Of a DNA stretch of 47,601 nt, positions 42,243-47,601 are shown piece by piece. Location: contig CAMWLG010000021.1 of NCBI GenBank assembly GCA_947175035.1, positions 1 through 47,601 on the forward strand, given 5' to 3'. The notes beneath the pieces were generated by a model that ran no database searches, was not told the DNA's origin, and was given only the letters and a program-made list of their open reading frames with translations. A program made the position numbers and the translations under genes. Source of the DNA: an uncultured Lachnospiraceae bacterium. Its GTDB lineage: Bacteria; Bacillota; Clostridia; Lachnospirales; Lachnospiraceae. Position 1 is the stretch's first letter; every line of letters begins with the position of its first letter.

Positions 42243-43130
42243 ATGGACAACTATAAAATTACATGCTGTTCTACTGCAGATATGAGCCGGGAATGGATGG
42301 AAACCAATCAAATTCCTTTTGCAATGTTTCATTATCAGTTAAATGGAAAAGAGTATCTGGATGATCTCTATTCTTCTATTTCTCCGGAAAAATTTTACAA
42401 ATTAATCATAGACGGTGCCCAGCCGGTAACTTCGCAGGTCAATACAGAGGAATACCGAGCCTTGTTTGAGCCTTTATTAGAGCAGGGGATGGATGTGCTG
42501 CATTTGACACTTTCCAGTGGGATTTCTGGTACAATCAATTCTGCTAACATTGCAAAAATGCAGTTGGAGGAAGAATATCCGGAACGGAAGGTTATAGTGA
42601 TTGATTCGCTGGGCGCTTCTTCCGGTTATGGAATGCTGGTTCTTCAGGCACTGGATAATCAAAAGCAAGGCATGGGTCTTTTGGAAAATGCAGCTTGGCT
42701 GGAAAAGAATAAACTGCGCGTGCAGCACTGGTTTTTTTCCACAGATCTGACCAGCTATATCCGGGGAGGCCGCATCTCGAAAACTGCGGGATTTGTAGGC
42801 CAGGTGCTAGACATCTGTCCTCTTTTGAATGTGGACTGTGAGGGCCGCCTGATTCCACGTACCAAACACAGAGGAAAAAAACGGGTGATCCGGGCTATGC
42901 TCAAAGAGATGGAAAATTGTGTGCAGGATGGCGCTGATTATTCTGGTAAATGTTTTATTTCACAATCCTTCTGCCGCACTGATGCAGAGGAAGTTGCAAA
43001 ATTGGTGGAGGAGCATTTTCCAAAACTGGACGGGAGGGTACTCATCAACGATATTGGTACAGTAATTGGTTCCCACACTGGGCCGGGTACGGTGGCTATA
43101 TTCTTTTGGGGAGAGGAAAGAACTTTATAA
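42243..43130 (+). CDS. DegV family fatty-acid-binding protein
   Basis: The ATG at 42243 follows TTGGAGG. The 295-aa protein has DegV landmarks: ITCCSTADMSREWM at the N-terminus, PVTSQVNTEEY, the lipid-site LTLSSGISGTINSA and TDLTSYIRGGRISKTAG. DegV/FakB proteins bind a fatty acid and present it to the kinase FakA for phosphorylation. No FakA is present here. The radical SAM gene starts on the next base or 40 bases later, so the two are probably co-transcribed. Codon use and base composition are more AT-rich than in the glycan run. Confidence 0.92.
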   Translation: MDNYKITCCSTADMSREWMETNQIPFAMFHYQLNGKEYLDDLYSSISPEKFYKLIIDGAQPVTSQVNTEEYRALFEPLLEQGMDVLHLTLSSGISGTINSANIAKMQLEEEYPERKVIVIDSLGASSGYGMLVLQALDNQKQGMGLLENAAWLEKNKLRVQHWFFSTDLTSYIRGGRISKTAGFVGQVLDICPLLNVDCEGRLIPRTKHRGKKRVIRAMLKEMENCVQDGADYSGKCFISQSFCRTDAEEVAKLVEEHFPKLDGRVLINDIGTVIGSHTGPGTVAIFFWGEERTL

Positions 43131-43169
43131 ATGTATTCTCCAACGTATGATTATAGAGAGGTGTTAAGG

Positions 43170-44291
43170 ATGGAAGAAAAATTTGATATTCAGACATATA
43201 TGACACATGGTGTTGAGAGAATCGTTGCCGATTCTTTGAAGGCGACTTTGCGCGATCCGCGAGAAAGTGCATTTATGGTAAAGTTTGCGGCAGCAAGCCG
43301 AAAAGCCTCTAAAATCCGTGCTGAGGCAGAAAAAGCAGGAGAACATATCCCGCCGTTTTTGATTGCCAGTATTACAAGCAGCTGTAATCTGCATTGTGCC
43401 GGATGTTATTCCCGTTGTAACCACGCGACCGAGGATACGGAGCCGGTACGTCAGCTTACCAGTGATGAATGGCTTACTATTTTCCGGGAGGCGGACGAGA
43501 TTGGTATCAGCTACATTCTGCTTGCAGGCGGTGAACCGATGTTGCGCCGGGATATTATCGAAGCAGCGGGAAAGATGCAGAATATCATCTTTCCGATTTT
43601 TACGAACGGGACATACATAGATGATGCCTATTTCCAATTGTTTGACAGATGCCGCAATCTGATCCCTGTCATGAGTATTGAGGGAGGGAAAGAGGAAACA
43701 GATACAAGACGTGGCAATGGTGTCTATGAAAAGCTGATTGCCAACATGGATGGTTTCCATGAAAAAGGCTTACTGTTTGGAGTTTCCGTAACTGTCACAA
43801 CACAAAATGTTGGGGAAGTTATTTCTGCTGAATTTCTCGATACACTTGTTGTTCGTGGCTGCAAATTGGTTGTTTTTGTGGAATTTGTACCTGTTACGGA
43901 AGAAAGTCAGGAGCTGGCGCCGGGGGACGAGGAGCGTACTGGCTTGAAAAATGGTATTGAAAGACTGCGTCAGGAATATACGGAAATGGTTTTTGTTTCT
44001 TTTCCCGGCGATGAAAAAAGCTCTGGCGGCTGCATTGCTGCGGGCAGGGGATTTTTCCATATCAATTCCCATGGTGGTGCGGAACCTTGTCCATTCTCAC
44101 CATATTCTGATATCAATGTACGTGATACCTCGTTACGTGAGGCATTGAAATCAAAACTCTTTATGGCCCTGCAGGATGGCGATGTGCTTGCAGATGATCA
44201 TGCCGGAGGATGTGTTCTGTATGAGAAGCGGAAGCAGGTGGAAGAACTATTTTTGTGTGCTATGGAAACACGACGGATAGATGAGGCTTGA
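43170..44291 (+). CDS. Radical SAM enzyme with a C-terminal Cys cluster
   Basis: I chose the ATG at 43170, preceded by GAGAGGTG; an upstream ATG directly abuts the degV stop. CNLHCAGC provides the CxxxCxxC iron-sulfur motif, and LLAGGEPML is the SAM-binding GGE segment. Later cysteines in SSGGCIAAGRGFF, EPCPFSPYSD and AGGCVLYE suggest a SPASM/twitch-like auxiliary cluster. The substrate is not known. Pairing with DegV is seen but unexplained. Distance to the peptide module (1 kb) leaves open a role on the precursor-like protein, but there is no RRE in this enzyme. Confidence 0.88.
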   Translation: MEEKFDIQTYMTHGVERIVADSLKATLRDPRESAFMVKFAAASRKASKIRAEAEKAGEHIPPFLIASITSSCNLHCAGCYSRCNHATEDTEPVRQLTSDEWLTIFREADEIGISYILLAGGEPMLRRDIIEAAGKMQNIIFPIFTNGTYIDDAYFQLFDRCRNLIPVMSIEGGKEETDTRRGNGVYEKLIANMDGFHEKGLLFGVSVTVTTQNVGEVISAEFLDTLVVRGCKLVVFVEFVPVTEESQELAPGDEERTGLKNGIERLRQEYTEMVFVSFPGDEKSSGGCIAAGRGFFHINSHGGAEPCPFSPYSDINVRDTSLREALKSKLFMALQDGDVLADDHAGGCVLYEKRKQVEELFLCAMETRRIDEA

Positions 44292-44343
44292 AAAGGAGTG
44301 CCGCTCCATAACTGGAAATTAGTTATTTTGCGACACTCCCTTT
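44292..44343. terminator. Bidirectional terminator between convergent genes
   Basis: AAAGGAGTG pairs with CACTCCCTTT, enclosing a second hairpin (ATAACT/AGTTAT). A-rich and T-rich flanks on the two sides make it suitable for stopping transcripts from both the radical SAM gene and the hydrogenase-like gene. Confidence 0.7.
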
Positions 44344-46312
44344 AATAGCATTCTCTATCATATTGATCTTCTGCTGTAAAGGCTCCCTCCATAATAAGTT
44401 CCAGAAGAATATTTACAATGTCCTTATCCAATTGAGTGCCGACAACCCGTTTTAGTTCGGAAATAATATTTTCCATTGGCATTCTTTCCCTATATGGGCG
44501 GGTTGAATGCATGGCATCAAATGTATCTGCAACAGCGATAATCTTAGCAATTTGCGGAATTTCTTCTGCCTGTTTTCCGTTTGGATACCCCCTTCCGTCT
44601 ATACGCTCATGGTGGTATCCGGCTCCTAATGCCAGATTCGGCAGGCAGTCAATTTCCTTGAGAATATCATAGCCATATTGTGCATGTTTTCTAATTGTTT
44701 CAAATTCATCGTCTGTCAGCTTCCCTGGCTTGTTTAGAATTTCTTCCGGAATCACAACCTTTCCAATATCATGAAGCAGTGCAATATAATATATATTTTC
44801 CAGCGTTTTATCTGTATATCCCATTTTGCCTGCAATCATTTTGGCATACTCCGCAACCCTAAAGGAATGTCCCTTTGTATATTGATCTTTAATATCAATG
44901 CTTTTTGCAAAAGCACGTATCATTTGGTTAATAAACACTTCCCCGTTTTTTTCTTCCTCAATAGCCCGCTTCAATTCCACATTCTGTTTCTCCAACTGAA
45001 CAGAAAAATTATGTATTTCATCCTTCATAAAGTGCACACAGTTTTGTGGTTTATTGCTTCCATTATAAATCGCTGCTGCCATTTCACGACAATTTCCATA
45101 GCCGCATGCCCCGCAGTTAATAATCCTTTTTTCCCGGTCGTTTTTATTCATCATGATGAAAATGGTATCCAAATCCTTTTCGCTTGGATCACGAAGGGAA
45201 ATGCTGCTTGATTTATCGGTGTAACTCCGTATAAAATCCCGGATATCCAATTCTGCAAACTGCCGGTTAAGCTGTTCTAACCGTTGTTTTGGAGTAAGTT
45301 TTAGGGAAAACGGGTCTGTGTCATTGTTCTTCTTACAGTCTTTTCTTATTTTATGCAGATTATAAAAGTTATCTTCGGAATCATTTTTAGTTATTTCAAT
45401 ACCCGTTCCATAAAGGCAGCCACGGTCACAGTTTAGAATATCAACCATAAATGGCAGTCTCTGTCCTCCGGCAAGTCTTTTCCTATAATCCTCCAAAAAG
45501 GCATAGGCCCGCTTTTCTCCCTCTACCTGCCGTATCATCGCTTCTTCGCCGCAAAACCAGTAAACATTCTCTTTCAGTCCTCCCGGCATGGGGTAGACAG
45601 AACCCAGACCATATTCAATCTCATCTGCGGCATCCTCTCCAAAAATATGATTCTTGCCTACATATTCCATAAAATGTTGAAAAGTCAGATTATAAGATAC
45701 ATAACCTTGTGTATTTGAATCGGTAATTTCCACTTTTTTGGCAATACATGGGCTGATAAATGCAAGCTTATCCGTAATATGCATATATTTCTTCGCATAA
45801 ATCGCCGCACACAGCAAAGGACTGTGAATCGGCATCAATTTCGGTATCAGGTCAGGTGCATAATGCTCAATATAATTCACTACCGCCGGACATGGCTGGG
45901 AGATTCCTCCCTCCAAATTATGTTCTGTAATATAGTTGATATACCCCCACGTTGTAATGTCGGCACCAAAACTGACACTGATGATCCGATTGACACCTAA
46001 ATCTTTCAATCCACCTAAAATAGAGGCATATTCTTCCGGATAATTCGCTTGAAAGGATGGCGCCAGCAGTACGGATATCTGTTCTCCGCGCTCTAAATCA
46101 CAAAAAAACTGCTCCGTATCATCATAATATTCTCTGGCCTTATGCTCACAAACATCAAAGCAGGCTCCGCACGCGATGCAGTTTTCACTATGCACTTCTA
46201 TTCGCTGCCCATTCTCCGACTGAACGGAATAGTTTGCAGTTAAAACCGGACAGACAGAAATGCAGCGGTTACACCCCTGACATTTTTCATTTGTATAGAC
46301 TAACTGGCTCAT
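44342..46312 (-). CDS. Ferredoxin/[FeFe]-hydrogenase-like sensor fused to HD-GYP phosphodiesterase
   Basis: The 656-aa protein has two ferredoxin motifs (CQGCNRCISVCP and CIACGACFDVC), then an iron-hydrogenase-like region of the group-D type: QPCPAVVNYIE, ISPCIAKKVE and LNCDRGCLYG. Next come a small iron-sulfur motif (CGACGYGNC), a coiled linker and an HD-GYP domain with LLHDIGK and HHERIDGRGYP. Group-D hydrogenase-like proteins are thought to be redox or H2 sensors. The HD-GYP end would hydrolyse c-di-GMP. It may set c-di-GMP in response to redox state. AAGGAAG precedes the ATG. Confidence 0.92.
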   Translation of the reverse strand: MSQLVYTNEKCQGCNRCISVCPVLTANYSVQSENGQRIEVHSENCIACGACFDVCEHKAREYYDDTEQFFCDLERGEQISVLLAPSFQANYPEEYASILGGLKDLGVNRIISVSFGADITTWGYINYITEHNLEGGISQPCPAVVNYIEHYAPDLIPKLMPIHSPLLCAAIYAKKYMHITDKLAFISPCIAKKVEITDSNTQGYVSYNLTFQHFMEYVGKNHIFGEDAADEIEYGLGSVYPMPGGLKENVYWFCGEEAMIRQVEGEKRAYAFLEDYRKRLAGGQRLPFMVDILNCDRGCLYGTGIEITKNDSEDNFYNLHKIRKDCKKNNDTDPFSLKLTPKQRLEQLNRQFAELDIRDFIRSYTDKSSSISLRDPSEKDLDTIFIMMNKNDREKRIINCGACGYGNCREMAAAIYNGSNKPQNCVHFMKDEIHNFSVQLEKQNVELKRAIEEEKNGEVFINQMIRAFAKSIDIKDQYTKGHSFRVAEYAKMIAGKMGYTDKTLENIYYIALLHDIGKVVIPEEILNKPGKLTDDEFETIRKHAQYGYDILKEIDCLPNLALGAGYHHERIDGRGYPNGKQAEEIPQIAKIIAVADTFDAMHSTRPYRERMPMENIISELKRVVGTQLDKDIVNILLELIMEGAFTAEDQYDRECY

Positions 46313-46369
46313 TATTTTGTCTTCCTTTTTTGCGATTTCTTTATTATTATGAAAAAATGCTTATGGCTT

Positions 46370-46398
46370 ATTATACCGTTTTTTGCCGCATATCGCAA
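46370..46398 (-). promoter_or_regulatory. Promoter of the hydrogenase-HD-GYP gene
   Basis: On the minus strand, TTGCGA (46398-46393) and a perfect TATAAT (46375-46370) are spaced by 17 bases, about 58 bases before the start codon. Confidence 0.65.
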
Positions 46399-46637
46399 GC
46401 TGGGTATTTGACACTTGACTATAATGAAAAATAAATATACCAATTTATGCCACGATATGCTATGATAAGGCAGAAAAACATCTGCCACAAAAGCAAAACC
46501 AAGATACAGCGACAATTCCTTTTAAAAGGATTGCCGTCGATTTTTGGGAAAAGAATATGTACCTGACATGAACGATCGTAAACAATATCGGGAGAGTCCC
46601 TGCTTTTTTGAATAAAAATTATAATTCGATGAGTTCC
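46399..46637. other. Intergenic region with three hairpins
   Basis: Beyond the hydrogenase promoter the gap holds GGCAGA/TCTGCC (46469-46486), a strong CGAC...GTCG hairpin with inner TCC/GGA pairing and a following T run (46510-46545), and GGGA/TCCC with six Ts (46590-46608). All are terminator-like on the plus strand. No convincing gene is seen. Confidence 0.5.
46468..46545 (+). ncRNA. Candidate small RNA (low confidence)
   Basis: An extended -10 (TGCTATGAT, 46458-46466) is followed by a 5' hairpin and a terminator-like hairpin with ATTTTT. This would give a transcript of about 75 bases. No known RNA family was recognised and no -35 is evident. Confidence 0.25.
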
Positions 46638-47537
46638 TTATTCGTTTGTAGAGAGTAAACTCTTAATATCATTAAGAAATGAAGCAGCTTCGTCAGAAGG
46701 ATTTCTTGAAAACAATAAGCCATAGGGAACGGAAAAATCCCACTCTACCGGCAAGGTTATAAGCGATGGGTGAATGTCTGCCCAGGCATCTAAGGTCAGC
46801 AAAAGAGAACCTGTTACTTCGCAGGTGTTGAATGTTTCAAGGTCGTAAAAATAGTGTGTTTCATCAAGTACAATCTGTGGGTGTGTCATTTTCAGTTTTT
46901 CCCGAAACTCATCTAACTGTATCGTATCACCACCTTTTACAGTGATCAGGTGTTCACCATGCATATCTTTGAGTGAGAGCTTTGTTTTGGAAGCAAGTCT
47001 ATGATTTTTCGGAACTGCAACACAAAGGCGGTAGTATCCTAACTGATAGAAATCACTGATACTAAGCATTTGCTGGGAATTAAATGAACCAACCATGAAG
47101 TCAATTTTGCTTCCCAAAGACTGGACAACAGATAAAATCTGATCATGGTAATCATCATATGGGATGATTTTGAAACGATATTCAGTGGAAGAGGGGGTCA
47201 ATTTATTCCATAAGTCAAGCAGCACTTTACCCGGATTTAAAAATGATGAACCTATACGGATTGTTTTTATTGACCGCTGTTCAATTGACCGGGCTTTTTG
47301 TACAGCAGTTTCTGATTCGGCAATGATCTTCTTTGCTGCATTATAAATATATCTTCCCGCATCGGTCAGTTCAATTCCCTGATTTGTTCTTTTCAGCAGT
47401 TTCAGATTCAAATGGTCTTCCAATGTATTCATTTGTTTCATGATGGAAGCCGGAGTGACAAATAAATCCTCTGCGGCTTTTGAAAGGCTTCCCCTGTCTG
47501 CAACCAGAATAAATGTTTTGATTTGTGGATTATACAT
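46638..47537 (-). CDS. LysR-family transcriptional regulator
   Basis: I chose the ATG at 47537 (MYNPQIKTFILVADRGSLSK); an upstream ATG at 47555 is possible. Residues 1-60 form the LysR winged helix (SLSKAAEDLFVTPASIMKQM, then LEDHLNLKLLKRTNQGIELT). Residues 90-299 form the periplasmic-binding-protein-like effector domain. The ligand is unknown. It points towards the hydrogenase-HD-GYP gene with a 325-base gap between them; control of that gene is possible. Its likely own promoter lies at or beyond the right edge of the window. Confidence 0.92.
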   Translation of the reverse strand: MYNPQIKTFILVADRGSLSKAAEDLFVTPASIMKQMNTLEDHLNLKLLKRTNQGIELTDAGRYIYNAAKKIIAESETAVQKARSIEQRSIKTIRIGSSFLNPGKVLLDLWNKLTPSSTEYRFKIIPYDDYHDQILSVVQSLGSKIDFMVGSFNSQQMLSISDFYQLGYYRLCVAVPKNHRLASKTKLSLKDMHGEHLITVKGGDTIQLDEFREKLKMTHPQIVLDETHYFYDLETFNTCEVTGSLLLTLDAWADIHPSLITLPVEWDFSVPYGLLFSRNPSDEAASFLNDIKSLLSTNE

Positions 47538-47601
47538 TTCCTGTTTTCCTCGCATTTACTTTAAGTAAATACATTGTATCCTTTTTGGTAATTCCATGTC
47601 A

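Noticed and set aside
1..47601. CRISPR array, tRNA or rRNA genes, insertion sequences
   Set aside because: No regularly spaced direct repeats, no tRNA-like cloverleaf region, and no transposase protein were recognised in any frame.

Overview
The window looks like a chromosomal segment of a Gram-positive anaerobe of the Clostridia, most likely a Lachnospiraceae-type gut bacterium. This is inferred from strong GGAGG ribosome-binding sites, sigma-A style promoters, a LytTR/GHKL two-component pair, DUF6033/FlxA-like genes, a group-D [FeFe]-hydrogenase-like sensor, and a Pel locus lacking the outer-membrane components PelB and PelC. No rRNA, tRNA, CRISPR array or transposase was found.

Layout. 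(1) 1-8.0 kb: a leucine-rich-repeat protein cut by the left edge, a small unknown protein, an NMN-adenylyltransferase-like/PnuC pair, a phosphodiester-glycosidase-family membrane protein with an unknown partner, a GT2-GtrA glycosyltransferase, and a membrane-anchored PIG-L-type deacetylase. (2) 8.1-14.2 kb: a LytTR response regulator and GHKL kinase, a clear terminator, then an accessory operon (two DUF6033 proteins, an FlxA-like protein, a FliD-C-terminus-like protein) and a GNAT toxin-antitoxin pair. (3) 14.2-17.9 kb: an AT-richer restriction-modification island with a TdeIII-like endonuclease, an ASCH-like fragment, an OB-fold/nuclease-like protein and a C5-cytosine methyltransferase on the opposite strand.

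(4) 18.0-38.0 kb: one long co-directional, tightly packed gene run from a good promoter. It starts with a PqqD/RRE-like gene, continues with a monoderm Pel locus (SDR-PelD fusion, PelE-like, DUF2194/PelA-like, PelF, PelG), then a second glycan set (DUF2304, GT4, GT2, two DUF4832-type proteins around a large polytopic membrane protein, a Stealth phosphotransferase, a flippase), and ends with an NTP_transf_5 nucleotidyltransferase. (5) 38.0-42.2 kb: a peptide-export-like module. It has a 139-aa Cys-containing protein with a leader-like N-terminus and its own near-consensus promoter and downstream terminator, an ABC exporter, a PqqD-HPr-kinase-like fusion on the other strand, and an ER-type S26 peptidase. 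(6) 42.2-47.6 kb: DegV, a radical SAM enzyme, a ferredoxin-[FeFe]-hydrogenase-like-HD-GYP sensor and a LysR regulator.

How the genes may work together. The PelD-like protein keeps an RxxD c-di-GMP I-site beside a degenerate GGDEF motif, so Pel-type polymer synthesis is probably switched by c-di-GMP. The HD-GYP sensor at 44-46 kb could be one enzyme that degrades this signal. The most novel feature is the enclosure of a Pel/glycan operon between peptide-handling genes: a PqqD gene at its head, and a nucleotidyltransferase, precursor-like protein, exporter, kinase-like protein and peptidase at its end. The inferred system is a leader-directed, possibly phosphorylated or nucleotidylated, exported protein made together with, or attached to, a surface polysaccharide.
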